A stretch of DNA of 64,000 bases from Paludibacteraceae bacterium (GCA_017649925.1 JAGCFX010000024.1:1-64000), one strand, 5' to 3'; numbered from the stretch's first letter, positions 35,857 through 47,011 are shown. The notes: generated by a model not told the origin, from the sequence alone. Numbers and translations: made by a program.

Positions 35857-38276
35857 TGAACCGGTACAAATACTTTCTTATACTGCGTTTCTCCTTCATT
35901 CTCCACCGGCACCAGATACAAATCGTACGCCCCGAGACGAAGTATAAATCTCTTATTATCCCAATTTCTATTTTCTAATTCATCCAGGTCCGTAGGGATT
36001 GGCTCGGGTTCATAAACCGTAGCCGTAATCGAACCGATATTATTATAGTTCAAATCGATGAAATCCGTCCAGTCACCTTCCGTTTCGCGATAACGAAGCA
36101 CCACATTGTATGTTCCCGCCTCCTGCTCCAATGGTCCGGAGAAAGCGCCCGTAAGCGTTTCGCCTGTTCCGATATGAACGGTCTTGACTGTGCTCTTTCC
36201 ACGCGATAGAACACCCTGGTAGAAAGAGACTTGCAACTCACCATCAAATGCGGCACCGGTGTTTTTAATCGAATAATACAAGTTGGCATTCTCGCGTGGC
36301 ACACTGTCGTTTCGGTCAAAATGAATCGTATCTGTCAGCGCCAAATGGTACTCCGGGTCATAGAGTTTGAAAAACAATTCTCCGGCAAAATCATGCCATG
36401 AGTCATTGGCGTCAGTCCGCCAGCATAGTTTCATCTTATACTGCGTATCCAATAGCAGATTAGGGTCAAACGCCTGTTGTAGTGCAGAACTTAATGTCTG
36501 GTTGTAACGGACAACGACACTATCCATTATTTCGTATTGCCCTCTACCAAAGGAACCTTTGTAAATACGGGCAGAGATGTCGCCCCGGAAAGTACCTCCG
36601 GTGTTTTTGACCTCAAACGAAACGGGAATGCCGGTCTTAGGTATAGAATCCGTATTCGTTCCTTCGGGGAAAGCGAGAGGGGAAATCAATGTCAGTTCGG
36701 GGGCCGCATCATTCGCCATGAAAGTTGCCTGTGAACCGTTCAAAACCAAAGTACGATAATAATCATCCTCCGTACACATCATCCGCATCCAGTCATAATC
36801 GGCATCTTTGTACACCGCACAGAGATGGTATGTACCGGAAGGTAGCGAATTGGGAATACTGATGTTAGTCAGGTTGGCTGCCGTTGTGCGATAATAACCG
36901 GCATTAAGCGAATAGTTGTCCGCTTGCTTGAGCACGGCAACCAATTGCGTTTCATCCTCATCGTACAGCGCTACGCCATACGAACCATTGAAGTTCGTAA
37001 GGCCGTAGTTCTGTAACTTTAATATAGAGGTTGAGAAAGTAGAAGTCCTGCTGAAGGATTCGGAACTGACGGTAAACTTCGTTGTGGCCATCTGCGGAAT
37101 AGCCTTTGGTGTGCCGGTTTTAGCAGGTTGCAAGCCGATGAAGAAAGAAGTACCTTTGTTATATCCCTTGGTTGTACCACCTATTCCTTGCGACTTGCCC
37201 GGGTTAAGAGCAGTAAGCAGATAATATCCGTCATTTCCGCCACCCCATCCCCAGTTGATATGGAAATAGCCTCTGTTATCACATCCATCACAGACAAACG
37301 CATGTCCGCCTTCATCATTACTACCGCTTACAAGCACAGGTCTATTGGCAGCCAGTTCGCTGCAGATAATGGCATTCAGACTGTCCGTTGGATACATCAC
37401 TTTTTGAATTCGCTGGTAATTAGCGTCATAGCCGAAATAAGTATTCAGCGCCTTAGGGACATCATTGGTGTACGCGCCGCTGGACTGCCCGTATCCCATA
37501 TTAATAGATACACCGCAATGATACATCAGCGTAGCGACTGCGTCTTCCTGTTCGGCAGTACTGCCATTTCGGTAATTATCAATCATATCATCCCAACGGT
37601 AAGCGGTCTGGCCGAAATTAGCGGACAGAGTCCCTGTAGGTCCAACCGGCTCGGTACACACCCATAAATAAGAGTGCGAACCGTTACCTTGCAGCGGATG
37701 TTTGTGGAAATACATAATTTGCGCCATAGCAGTAGCCACACATCCGGTAACACATCGTCCGCCGGTTTCATTATACGCGGGCGCGTAGTTATTATAAGGA
37801 GCATTTTGATTCCATTTGCAGGTTAGAAGAGGCGAGACAGGGGAGAGGGCGGAGCGCTTTGCCGCAGGACCGCTGGCGTTGTAAGACCGTCCTTCGGACT
37901 GTAAGACTGCTTCGCTATAGGATAGTTCCTCCTCATAGCATTGGAGCCAGAAGCGCATAGCAGGCGATATGTTCTTCGGATCAAAAGCCCCATTATCTCC
38001 ATAACCCAACACTTCCGGCAAACGCTCATCGGCACCAACGAGCACAAAACCATCCGCTGTATTGACAGCAAAATAGAGTGTAGCGGAATCGGCGATATAC
38101 GACTGCCCTTCGGACTGTAGGACCGCTACGCTGTTGGACCGCTTTGCTGTAAGACCGCTGGCGCTGTTGGATATAAAGTCCGAGGCGATGCGCAGTGCGT
38201 CCGCCGGTGTACGCAGAGCGGCATTCATTCCCATTGCCGTTAACACGGCTACTATCCATATGATTTGCCTTTTCAT
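35853..38276 (-). CDS. Secreted C10 (streptopain-like) cysteine protease
   Basis: 807 residues from MKRQIIWIV. The propeptide (about 20-145) is followed by the C10 catalytic domain: TGCVATAMAQIMYFHKHP with nucleophile Cys 179, and GGHAFVCDGCD with the catalytic His, then YFHINWGWGG. This resembles SpeB and Prevotella interpain. Beyond the catalytic domain lie beta-sandwich repeats to the C-terminus (VFVPVQ). A clear T9SS sorting end is not seen, though KRFILRLGAYDLYLV could be a degenerate one. The propeptide contains two copies of an AVLQSEG(Q/R)SY segment encoded by DNA repeats. It follows the Fn3 giant by about 60 bases and overlaps the OmpA gene by 4. Confidence 0.88.
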   Translation of the reverse strand: MKRQIIWIVAVLTAMGMNAALRTPADALRIASDFISNSASGLTAKRSNSVAVLQSEGQSYIADSATLYFAVNTADGFVLVGADERLPEVLGYGDNGAFDPKNISPAMRFWLQCYEEELSYSEAVLQSEGRSYNASGPAAKRSALSPVSPLLTCKWNQNAPYNNYAPAYNETGGRCVTGCVATAMAQIMYFHKHPLQGNGSHSYLWVCTEPVGPTGTLSANFGQTAYRWDDMIDNYRNGSTAEQEDAVATLMYHCGVSINMGYGQSSGAYTNDVPKALNTYFGYDANYQRIQKVMYPTDSLNAIICSELAANRPVLVSGSNDEGGHAFVCDGCDNRGYFHINWGWGGGNDGYYLLTALNPGKSQGIGGTTKGYNKGTSFFIGLQPAKTGTPKAIPQMATTKFTVSSESFSRTSTFSTSILKLQNYGLTNFNGSYGVALYDEDETQLVAVLKQADNYSLNAGYYRTTAANLTNISIPNSLPSGTYHLCAVYKDADYDWMRMMCTEDDYYRTLVLNGSQATFMANDAAPELTLISPLAFPEGTNTDSIPKTGIPVSFEVKNTGGTFRGDISARIYKGSFGRGQYEIMDSVVVRYNQTLSSALQQAFDPNLLLDTQYKMKLCWRTDANDSWHDFAGELFFKLYDPEYHLALTDTIHFDRNDSVPRENANLYYSIKNTGAAFDGELQVSFYQGVLSRGKSTVKTVHIGTGETLTGAFSGPLEQEAGTYNVVLRYRETEGDWTDFIDLNYNNIGSITATVYEPEPIPTDLDELENRNWDNKRFILRLGAYDLYLVPVENEGETQYKKVFVPVQ
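37854..37922 (-). repeat. Degenerate 16-17-bp tandem repeat in the protease propeptide, copy A
   Basis: Degenerate units resembling CGCTTTGCTGTAAGAC and CCTTCGGACTGTAAGAC repeat here in frame. They encode SEAVLQSEGRSYNASGPAAK. The GC-rich units differ from surrounding coding sequence and match copy B at 38105-38173. Confidence 0.75.
38105..38173 (-). repeat. Degenerate 16-17-bp tandem repeat in the protease propeptide, copy B
   Basis: Units resembling CCTTCGGACTGTAGGAC, CGCTACGCTGTTGGAC and CGCTTTGCTGTAAGAC repeat here in frame and encode SGLTAKRSNSVAVLQSEGQS. This is a second array of the same family about 250 bases from copy A. Confidence 0.75.
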
Positions 38277-38299
38277 ACTTGTTTCTTTTTTATTTGTCA

Positions 38300-38325
38300 G
38301 ATAGCCCGAAGCCAATCGGGCTATC
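38300..38325. repeat. 10-bp hairpin between the Fn3 giant and the protease gene
   Basis: GATAGCCCGA (38300-38309) and TCGGGCTATC (38316-38325) are perfect complements with a 6-base loop. No T-run follows on either strand, so it is not a normal terminator. It may protect or process the mRNA between the two genes. Confidence 0.6.
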
Positions 38326-38336
38326 CGTATGAACGA

Positions 38337-41300
38337 TTACTTAATGAACAGTTTGCTATTAACAACTTGTCCGTTCGTCATCGTTGTGCGAAGCATATAA
38401 ACGCCAATCGGAAGCGTGTTCTGACCTTCTCCTTGACGGAGCGTCTGAATTTTGCGCCCAAGTGCATCATATACCTCGATAAAGTCCACATCCGCATTAA
38501 GATTGATGATACCCGTCGGATTATCTTTCACGGTGATGAAGTAACGGTTGAACGAACAACCGGATACTTTCGCCACGGCATTGAATTCACCAATGGCAGC
38601 ATCTGCCGGAATAGTATAATACTCATCAACCTGATATGGTAACTGGTTCGCGAACACCTCAACCGGTGCCATATCAGCCGTATCGGACGGATTAACCGTG
38701 AGGTAGAGATAGATTGTACTATCACAACCTGCCTCAGTTGAACCGGTGATATAATACGGTGTTCCAGCCGGATTCGGCTCTGTTAGTGTGTACGGACCGA
38801 ATACGAATGACTCGCCTTCACAGATAGATTCGTAAACCGTCTCTGTTTTAGCAACATGAGTGGTCAGGGTAAGGGCAATCGTACTATCACAACCCAATCC
38901 CGTATTAGCAGCAAAACGGTAGTAAGTACTATCCTTACCGGCTATCGGCAGATCTTCCTTCGCGATAGAGAAGCCATAACCCTCGTAATCCACACCTTGA
39001 CATGCATTATCTGCATACGGATATGTATCCGTGCAATTCATACGCACATTGTCGATGAGGAGGAACGGAGTCAAGCCGGAATACGGCACATTCTCATCAT
39101 AGAAAGCAACACGGATATTCTGACCGGCATATTTGTCAAGCGGAATCGATTTGGTTGTATATACCGTATCAATATTCTTGATTTCGGTAGCATCTGCTTT
39201 CTTCCAAGTAGCTCCATTATCTGTAGAAATAGCAACAAACATGCGGTCATCCTTTGATGTGACAGATTGCCCGACATTGCCAGAACGACGGATATCGAAG
39301 CTCAGCGATGCTTGTCCTTCAATCGCATACTGCGGAGATACAAACCATTTATATTTATACTTCGGTGAAGACATGTGATATGAATGTAATTGTGCATAAT
39401 CTCCTAAAGCACTGAGCCAGTTGGACAGCCAAACATTTCCGAGGTACACTGTCTTGCTCGGTATAAACGGCAATTCCAGTCCGTTGAATACATTTTCAAT
39501 CTTTCCTTCGGAAACCATATTATCCCAACAAGTCAAAACAGCACGTTGGAGGTCTGTGGAATTGACAGGTTGCGACAAGTTGGTGAAGTTTTCATACAAC
39601 GGCAACGGATTTACGCCACACTTGGAAACAAAGGTTTTGGAAGCAGACCAGTCGCTTTTGTGCGTGTCATCACATACGGCACGTACAGCCACTGTATATT
39701 CACTACCTTGCTCCAGATTTGCAAGTGTGTAGGGGTTCTCTGTCACATTCTCAATGACTTGGTCATTAAGTTTGATTTCCCATACCGTCTCAAGACCACC
39801 GGCATTCCAATTTACCACAGCGCTATTCTCTGTAATATTGGAAACTACCAAGCCTTCCGGCCGCATACAATCAGGCAACTTGGTCAATGTGACATACTTC
39901 ACATAGATAGCATTATTGCCCGCATTCTTCAGCGCTAGAAGTTTGCCTGCTCCTTGATATTTATTCAGTGCTATTTCAAAGGTCTCCAATACGTAAGCGG
40001 TTCCATCTGTTACCGAGTTGGCATATTGAGTTGCTTCGCATAGTTTCACTTCCTCGAACGAAGACAAATCCCATGCATTGTCAAGCACTCCGATTGAAAC
40101 ACTGCTCTTATAACTTGTTCCATTAAACAGAGCGACTTTGACATTTACTTGGTTGAGCGGTGTTGTCAAGTTCGGAAGGATAGCGATACCATTTGAACCT
40201 AAATTCAGGCAGGTCCATTGCTCAGCATCCGTTCCGGCACTTACCATCTCCGGAGAACGATAATTTACCATAGTAACAGAAGCTCCTGTTATATCCCAAC
40301 ACTCAGGTGTGTCTGAGAAGGTTTCCGTATAAGGCAAATCTTCACCATAGCAGGATGTGCTAAAGTCAAATTCGTTCCAATCGGTCTCGCTCTCCTGGCA
40401 AATGGTACGTACATAGAAGCTATACTTGGTAGCCGGTGTTAAATTGGAAATAGTTATAGACGGTCCCTCGGTCAGGATACCTGCCGCCACTTTGTCTTCC
40501 GCATCAATCATAGCCGGATTACCCAAATCAGCATACTTGGACACTATATATTCAAAGTTCTTGCACTTACCGCCATACCATTGGAGGCCTATTTCTTCAG
40601 CGCTACGGCTTGTAAATTCAATAGCCGAAGGTGCGGTACACAGATATTCTGTTACCTCGACACTATCAATGGCAAGCGGTTTGTTGGCGCGTCCTACCTT
40701 ATCATTGGTCCAATAGAATGCCAATGCATATGCGCCTGCTTCTTGAATATCAATAATTGCACTCTTCCATTCCCAATCGTTTACATGATTGGTCATGCCC
40801 ATCAATGCATAACAGTTGTTTGCATCAGCAACGGCAGTTCCTTTACGTACACCACCTGAAATCAAGTTGGCATTATCAGCGATATACGATGCACCAGCCG
40901 GTATCAATTGAAGATAAGCAACGTCCTTGTCGTTTTGTTTGTTACCGGAATTTTTCACTTTGAAACGGAACAGGTAAGTTCCTTTTTCCAAACTTACATT
41001 GCGAGTAGCCCATGCATTTGATGCCGTCAAACGATAACCATAATCTGTTCCGTTCTCCGTAATGAACAATGCCTTATTACCTGTAGCATCACAAGAGGCA
41101 GCATTGCCCAAAATAAAGCTATTCGCATACGTAGCGCCTTGCGCATTTTTGGCATTCATAAATTGCCATTGTGCATTATCCGCATCATCTTCAAATCCTG
41201 TGATATACGGAATGGCAGCAGGTGTTGAGATAGTAGATATGGTCATTGGCCCAACCCATACGTCACCACTTGCAGTAGAGCGAACATAGATGTCGTATTC

Positions 41301-44300
41301 TGTATTTGCCGCAAGGCTGCTAATAGTTACAATAGTAGTATCTACATTTATCAGCATTGCGTCAGCCAAATCCCCACCGGCTGCGACATAAGCTACTTGC
41401 CATGCATCAACATCCGGCGTAGGCTCAGCAAATGAGAATTTGACACTCTCCTCGGTTACTGAAATCGGGGTAACATGCTCAACCGGCAACAAAGCATTCA
41501 CATCCGTTGTGAAGACTATGTTATCTATCAGAATGCCACCTGAATTGTTTGCATCAGATACATTTGCAGAGAAACGCAAATAGCGATAATCTTCTGCTGT
41601 AGTAAAGTAATCTTTAATGCGAATATATTCTTTATGCCATTCCTTGGAAACATTATTGATGGTCAGGAGATATTTTACTTTCTCATCATCAGTTGTCTGG
41701 TTGGCAGCATTATCCGCAACAGCATCAATACGCAGATTGACTTCTTGACTATTATTAGATGTGTATGATGCCACATCAAAATATACAAGAAGGTCTTTCA
41801 CATTAGTTTCGAATTTTGGAGTAATAGCGGCACCTTTTCCTGTAGCATGACTACTTCCGTTATAACTATGGTAATAGTAAACATATAGTCCGTTATTACC
41901 TTCGTATGCATAGGTTGTTGTACTATTATTGGTTCTAACTTCACCTACTCCATGAGTATCACCTCCATCCAACACAAGACTGGTCCAACAATCCGGAGCT
42001 GCATTGGATGCGTAGTTCTCAAAACCATCCGCATATGGCAGTCCTTTTTCCAGTGCACATTGCGTGGTGAATTGGCAATATGAACTCCAACGGCTATAAT
42101 CATTTTCTCCGCACTCTGTACGAACAAATGCATAATAGGTTTGAACTTCTGCCAGACCGCGCACTATTACTACGGAATCATTAGCCGTTGCTTCCGCGAC
42201 CGGAGTGTCCGTATCCGGATTAGCCTTGGCACTGGTGAATAAGCGAACACGCTGCAGAGCAGTTTTGTTACTTGATTCCCAAATGATTTTCGCGGTATCC
42301 GAACCGATTTCAGCCGCCGGCACTTGTACATTGGTTGGTTTCGGACAAGTCGGAATATAATCAATTACCACATTGTCGATATAAAGAGTTGTAGCAGATG
42401 TCGCTGCAGTGCTTGTTCTTACCCTATCGAGCGGATGGAGTCCAATATAACCACCATAATTGCCATTTTTACCCGGATATGAGTCAAATGTGTACTTCAC
42501 TTCATATACTGCAGCACGATCATCGAGACTTTCAGTGAACAATGCTCTAAATGTTGAAACATCATCCGGATCGGTCATTACACCTACCTCATAATTATCA
42601 ACATAATCGGCAGAGGTACTTGAAGTATATACATCCATGCTCAATTGAAGAGTACGCAAATCATTTGTGTTGAGTTCGGGGAATACAAAGTAATTATCAT
42701 GGGCTTTTGTAACCTGTCTGAAATACAGCATTTTGCTACCATTCTTTGTATTTATATATGAGTGATCAGCATCTTGTCCAGGTATATACGAACACTCCGG
42801 AATATTTCCTGCACCTGTATAATCATATTTTTCGAAATCCTCCGAATATGGGAATCGCATAGGAGCACAAAGGGTTCGGAATGTCTTTTCGGGACTCCAT
42901 TCACCTAAGCGTCCTTCGGCTTCATATACAGGCTGTACGTAAACATAATATGTAGTAGTACTTAGCAAATCGCCATTTTCAAAAATCTTATTGGTTGTCG
43001 TTAATTGTCCGTCAAACACATTTGCCGTTGCTGCATCCGGATTTTCCAATGCCATTGTGCTGACTTTCAAATTCCATGCGGTTTCATTAAGATTATTGAC
43101 ATTGCCTTTCCCCCAACTGATTGTGGCACTTGTGGCCGTAAGGTCCTTTATCTCAATGGATGTGATGCGACCATACTGAGGCGTTTCTTCTATAACGACA
43201 TCATCAAAGAAGAAGTAACCGCCGCTTGTTCCTTGTTTCAATTTATCATATTGCGCCCGGATTGCAATTCGGTCTCCATTCTCATATTGCGTATAAGAAC
43301 TGAAATTGACAACGTACGGATCCCATAAATTATAATCCGCCAAACGGAACTTTTCATAATGATCAACAGGGATAAAGGTTGTGCCATCTGCTTTCAACAC
43401 ACCAATATCTGCAGAGCAATATTTAGCTAATGCATCCGTACTATACGGGGTTACATTCATGGATATTTGCAGCGTATTGATTGGTTTGTCAAATTCCGGG
43501 AATACCAACATGGGGGTAGTAACGGAAGATGTATAGTTCAAACCCGCCAACTGCCCTGTTTTTTCTGCGGCATGAGACAAACCGTTTCCATATACTCGTG
43601 CATTGGCAGTTTGAGTAAAGCAAGGTGTCAACGTGTTGGCATCAGCTTTATAACCTTCCCAATCCTCAACAAATGGCAGCGACCATTTATCACAATTGGT
43701 ATAGAACGAAGCTGTTCCCCATAAACCTCTTTCTTCTCCACGCACTGAACGGACAAATATAAAATACTGTGTGGAATGGGTAAGTCCGGTTAGTGTTGCG
43801 TTCTTCTCAGTGAGCGTATTTTCCCATATTGCATCATCAATAGCAGCATCATCAGGAATCTGATCAAACACGCGGACTTGCCACTGCGTAGCACTGCTGT
43901 TTTCATCCCATGAGAAAGATGCACTTGTTGTGGTGATACTTGCCGGGTCTACAATCACATTTGTTACGGGCAGAAGATCCGTATTAAGCGTGATAGATAA
44001 ATTGTCCAAGTATGTCGTATTACTCTTATTGTAATTCTGGTAGAATACTATGTATTTGCCATTGCCCGAATAACTTGACATATCTACAATAACCCGTTGT
44101 GGAACTTTACTTGCACTGAAGCGGATTTTCTGCACTTCTGTGACATTGGTAAACTTATTGGTTTTGTTAATATCATCAAGACTATTGATTACGCCGATTC
44201 GCAATTCTCCATAATAAGGATCTTCTCCCGTAGCGGCGATATTCGTTGTACCATTAGCATAGCCATAGAACGAAATTACAACGTCTTTTACGTCTGCATT

Positions 44301-46958
44301 TAACAATTCCGGCATAATAGCATATGGATATTGACCACTTGCTGAGGCACTGTTATTGATGTTCAGATAAGGATCGCCTTGATCTACCGGTTTATTATTC
44401 CAAGGGAAATTTGCATTCGTGTACAAATAAGGCACATAAGATGATGTTGTCCATGTATCCGTATATGTAAAACCTAATTTCCAGTTTTTCGGTCCTCGGT
44501 TGACATTCGCACCCGTTGTTTCACCGGAGAAATCGGTAAAATACGGGACTTCAATACCGGTACGTGTAGTAAATGAATATGCAGTGGCATTCCATACATC
44601 TCCGCAAACCGGTGACACATATACATAATAGGTAGTACCGATTGCCAGACCTGTAGCATTATACGATTTAACATTCACCGTCGTATTCAGAACATCGCCG
44701 TCCGCTACACTCGGGTCAATCTCCGTAGTGGATATTTTCAGTTTCCAACTTGTAGTACTGCTGTTGTCCACCCATGATATGCCAGCACTGGTAGCACCGG
44801 CGTCTGCGGAAATTCCTAATACTTCGTTACAATCCTTAGTGTCATCAATTATAATATCATCTATATATATAGTAGGAGTAGCAGTTGTTAATGGCTCAAT
44901 ATATAGTGCAATATAGCGTGCACTTCCTGTATATGCAGCAAGATTGACCGAATATTTTGTCCATTCTCCAGAACCGGGAACTTCCACACTACTTATCTTA
45001 GTAATATTAGCACCTAATTGTTGTCCTGCTGCAATTTCATTAGATTGTGTTTGAGCTGCACCGATTGCAATTGTCTGTGTGCCATTGGTGGACTTTGCCC
45101 AGAACGAAATCGTCATATCCTTCAAAGCCTTGGGCATTGCCGGTAACATAGCTATGGAGATATAACCTCCCGATGACCCCTGTCCACGCAATAAAAGAGA
45201 AGCATTTACATAAGGAGTCTGCTCATGATTCTCCACTTTAGTTACATAAGGACGGAAAGAGTTGTTAACATACTGTTTGTCATAATTGGCATTTGCCGGC
45301 AAATTAAGACGGTCATCCATTACCCAACCCTCAGGAATTGCATCCGCTGTGTTGGTGTACATATCTGATGCCATACGATCAAAATGCTCGGAGTACGGAT
45401 AACCGATTTCCTTACCCGTTGTAAACTCCACTGCGCTAGTCCATTCGCCGGATCCACAACCTGCTTGCAGATATACATAGTAGGTTGTATTCGGCAACAA
45501 ACTTGCCAAGGTATATGGATTGGCAGAGATAGCTCCTGCAAACTCTCCTTGCGCAGCATCCGGTTCTATATCCTCCGGGTCGCTGAGCGGCTTGGTAGAT
45601 ACTACCAGATTCCATTCTGTTTCGTTACCGGTTTTCGTCCATGACAACTTAGCAGTATTTGGTGTTATCTCTGAAAACTGTAAAAACATCGGCTTGGGGC
45701 AGGATGATGCAGCCTCAATACGGATATTATCAATAAAGAGACGGTTTTCTTTATCAGCGTTTCCCGCACGGAAAGCGATATACTTACCCACTCCTGTGTA
45801 TCCTTTGAGACTGACAATGATATTCTCCCATGTACGGGCTTTAGGCAGATTGAATGTTGCAACCTCTGTAAAAGATTCAGCCGACTGCTCGGTAGCCACA
45901 CCTATAGTTATGGTACGAGCGTACGTGTTCCCACTCTCTTGTGCCGCAGCCATAAACGATACTTGGTAATTTTTAGCATCACCTTTCAGTTCCGGCAAGA
46001 ACAGATAGTTGTTATTGCCTTTGGTGCCCACGAACTTAAACGAGCGTGTGCTATTATACGGATATTCAGCAGAAACAGCAGCACTACCGTTCTTGATAAT
46101 TGCGTAACAACCGGACAAACCCTCCTCAAAATCCTCGTAGAATGGCGCACTGATAGCCGCGCATGGTGTTTTAAAACTCAATTCCGCCCAAGGCGACACA
46201 TCACCGTCACTACAATCATACTGGACATAGAGGTAATACTGCGTGTTTGGCATGAGACCACTCAACTCATAGAACTCATCCGTTATATTCCACCCCACCT
46301 TATCAACAATATCACCTTCTGCATCGGAAGGATTGGCAAGCTGTGTTGTGCTCACCTTCACATTGTACTGACTGAATTTCACGCTGTTGCATACATTCCA
46401 CCAAAGCGTTACGCTTGTTGTGGTAAGATCCTCATAGCGCAAGCCAGTCGGTGCTGCAGATGCCTCCGTTTTGTTTTCTACAGCAAGACGAAAGACGCGT
46501 GTTTCTGCACCGCTCAGATAAGCTCCTGCAATTGCTATCTGTACATTTGCCAATCCGTCAGGAAGGACATCCTTCCATTCTGACTGGCCATCTGTCGCAG
46601 CGTCAAATGTAGTCAATACAGACCAATTGTCGCTCAACGATGCACGATACAACACTTCCAATTTGTTCACATTGGTTCCATTCGCAGTGTTCGAATAAGT
46701 GATAGCCACAGAAGGCTTGTTATCCAAGTCGCTGAGACTAAGTAGCGGAGAGAACAAGGTATCCACGCCGTTCTGTACCAGCGCTTCGAACTTAGCGTTG
46801 CCGTCACTGAATTTCCAGTAACTGCCCGCTGCTGTCCAAGCGCTTGGCATACCACTTGCGAAACTCTCGTCTAACACAGATTTCTGTGCCCATGCCGTTG
46901 ATATGCCCATTACGATGAACATTGTACTCAACAGCCAACGTGTAAATAATCGTTTCAT
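38337..46958 (-). CDS. Giant T9SS adhesin-like protein with repeated Fn3 and cleaved-adhesin-type domains
   Basis: 2,873 residues with the signal peptide MKRLFTRWLLSTMFIVMGISTAWA. The body repeats a pair about 9 times at roughly 270-residue spacing: an Fn3 domain (NTxYYxYVQ and similar), then a jelly-roll domain opening with PFYEDFEEG, PYSEHFDRM, PFVEDWEGY, PYSEDFEKY or PYADGFENY. The latter resembles the choice-of-anchor/cleaved-adhesin domains of gingipain-type proteins. Near the end are GCDSTI-type repeats, then a classic T9SS C-terminal domain (VYDALGRKIQTLRQGEGQ ... GQVVNSKLFIK). It is predicted to be exported by T9SS and displayed on the surface, perhaps for adhesion. No enzyme domain was seen. 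It sits 53 bases downstream of the paralog pair. Confidence 0.87.
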   Translation of the reverse strand: MKRLFTRWLLSTMFIVMGISTAWAQKSVLDESFASGMPSAWTAAGSYWKFSDGNAKFEALVQNGVDTLFSPLLSLSDLDNKPSVAITYSNTANGTNVNKLEVLYRASLSDNWSVLTTFDAATDGQSEWKDVLPDGLANVQIAIAGAYLSGAETRVFRLAVENKTEASAAPTGLRYEDLTTTSVTLWWNVCNSVKFSQYNVKVSTTQLANPSDAEGDIVDKVGWNITDEFYELSGLMPNTQYYLYVQYDCSDGDVSPWAELSFKTPCAAISAPFYEDFEEGLSGCYAIIKNGSAAVSAEYPYNSTRSFKFVGTKGNNNYLFLPELKGDAKNYQVSFMAAAQESGNTYARTITIGVATEQSAESFTEVATFNLPKARTWENIIVSLKGYTGVGKYIAFRAGNADKENRLFIDNIRIEAASSCPKPMFLQFSEITPNTAKLSWTKTGNETEWNLVVSTKPLSDPEDIEPDAAQGEFAGAISANPYTLASLLPNTTYYVYLQAGCGSGEWTSAVEFTTGKEIGYPYSEHFDRMASDMYTNTADAIPEGWVMDDRLNLPANANYDKQYVNNSFRPYVTKVENHEQTPYVNASLLLRGQGSSGGYISIAMLPAMPKALKDMTISFWAKSTNGTQTIAIGAAQTQSNEIAAGQQLGANITKISSVEVPGSGEWTKYSVNLAAYTGSARYIALYIEPLTTATPTIYIDDIIIDDTKDCNEVLGISADAGATSAGISWVDNSSTTSWKLKISTTEIDPSVADGDVLNTTVNVKSYNATGLAIGTTYYVYVSPVCGDVWNATAYSFTTRTGIEVPYFTDFSGETTGANVNRGPKNWKLGFTYTDTWTTSSYVPYLYTNANFPWNNKPVDQGDPYLNINNSASASGQYPYAIMPELLNADVKDVVISFYGYANGTTNIAATGEDPYYGELRIGVINSLDDINKTNKFTNVTEVQKIRFSASKVPQRVIVDMSSYSGNGKYIVFYQNYNKSNTTYLDNLSITLNTDLLPVTNVIVDPASITTTSASFSWDENSSATQWQVRVFDQIPDDAAIDDAIWENTLTEKNATLTGLTHSTQYFIFVRSVRGEERGLWGTASFYTNCDKWSLPFVEDWEGYKADANTLTPCFTQTANARVYGNGLSHAAEKTGQLAGLNYTSSVTTPMLVFPEFDKPINTLQISMNVTPYSTDALAKYCSADIGVLKADGTTFIPVDHYEKFRLADYNLWDPYVVNFSSYTQYENGDRIAIRAQYDKLKQGTSGGYFFFDDVVIEETPQYGRITSIEIKDLTATSATISWGKGNVNNLNETAWNLKVSTMALENPDAATANVFDGQLTTTNKIFENGDLLSTTTYYVYVQPVYEAEGRLGEWSPEKTFRTLCAPMRFPYSEDFEKYDYTGAGNIPECSYIPGQDADHSYINTKNGSKMLYFRQVTKAHDNYFVFPELNTNDLRTLQLSMDVYTSSTSADYVDNYEVGVMTDPDDVSTFRALFTESLDDRAAVYEVKYTFDSYPGKNGNYGGYIGLHPLDRVRTSTAATSATTLYIDNVVIDYIPTCPKPTNVQVPAAEIGSDTAKIIWESSNKTALQRVRLFTSAKANPDTDTPVAEATANDSVVIVRGLAEVQTYYAFVRTECGENDYSRWSSYCQFTTQCALEKGLPYADGFENYASNAAPDCWTSLVLDGGDTHGVGEVRTNNSTTTYAYEGNNGLYVYYYHSYNGSSHATGKGAAITPKFETNVKDLLVYFDVASYTSNNSQEVNLRIDAVADNAANQTTDDEKVKYLLTINNVSKEWHKEYIRIKDYFTTAEDYRYLRFSANVSDANNSGGILIDNIVFTTDVNALLPVEHVTPISVTEESVKFSFAEPTPDVDAWQVAYVAAGGDLADAMLINVDTTIVTISSLAANTEYDIYVRSTASGDVWVGPMTISTISTPAAIPYITGFEDDADNAQWQFMNAKNAQGATYANSFILGNAASCDATGNKALFITENGTDYGYRLTASNAWATRNVSLEKGTYLFRFKVKNSGNKQNDKDVAYLQLIPAGASYIADNANLISGGVRKGTAVADANNCYALMGMTNHVNDWEWKSAIIDIQEAGAYALAFYWTNDKVGRANKPLAIDSVEVTEYLCTAPSAIEFTSRSAEEIGLQWYGGKCKNFEYIVSKYADLGNPAMIDAEDKVAAGILTEGPSITISNLTPATKYSFYVRTICQESETDWNEFDFSTSCYGEDLPYTETFSDTPECWDITGASVTMVNYRSPEMVSAGTDAEQWTCLNLGSNGIAILPNLTTPLNQVNVKVALFNGTSYKSSVSIGVLDNAWDLSSFEEVKLCEATQYANSVTDGTAYVLETFEIALNKYQGAGKLLALKNAGNNAIYVKYVTLTKLPDCMRPEGLVVSNITENSAVVNWNAGGLETVWEIKLNDQVIENVTENPYTLANLEQGSEYTVAVRAVCDDTHKSDWSASKTFVSKCGVNPLPLYENFTNLSQPVNSTDLQRAVLTCWDNMVSEGKIENVFNGLELPFIPSKTVYLGNVWLSNWLSALGDYAQLHSYHMSSPKYKYKWFVSPQYAIEGQASLSFDIRRSGNVGQSVTSKDDRMFVAISTDNGATWKKADATEIKNIDTVYTTKSIPLDKYAGQNIRVAFYDENVPYSGLTPFLLIDNVRMNCTDTYPYADNACQGVDYEGYGFSIAKEDLPIAGKDSTYYRFAANTGLGCDSTIALTLTTHVAKTETVYESICEGESFVFGPYTLTEPNPAGTPYYITGSTEAGCDSTIYLYLTVNPSDTADMAPVEVFANQLPYQVDEYYTIPADAAIGEFNAVAKVSGCSFNRYFITVKDNPTGIINLNADVDFIEVYDALGRKIQTLRQGEGQNTLPIGVYMLRTTMTNGQVVNSKLFIK

Positions 46959-47011
46959 AAGTTTGTTGTTTTGTTGTTAATAAATAAATTGACTAATACG
47001 TATAGTATTTG

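Noticed and set aside
38300..38325. Rho-independent terminator between the Fn3 giant and protease
   Set aside because: The stem is good but no T-run follows on either strand.
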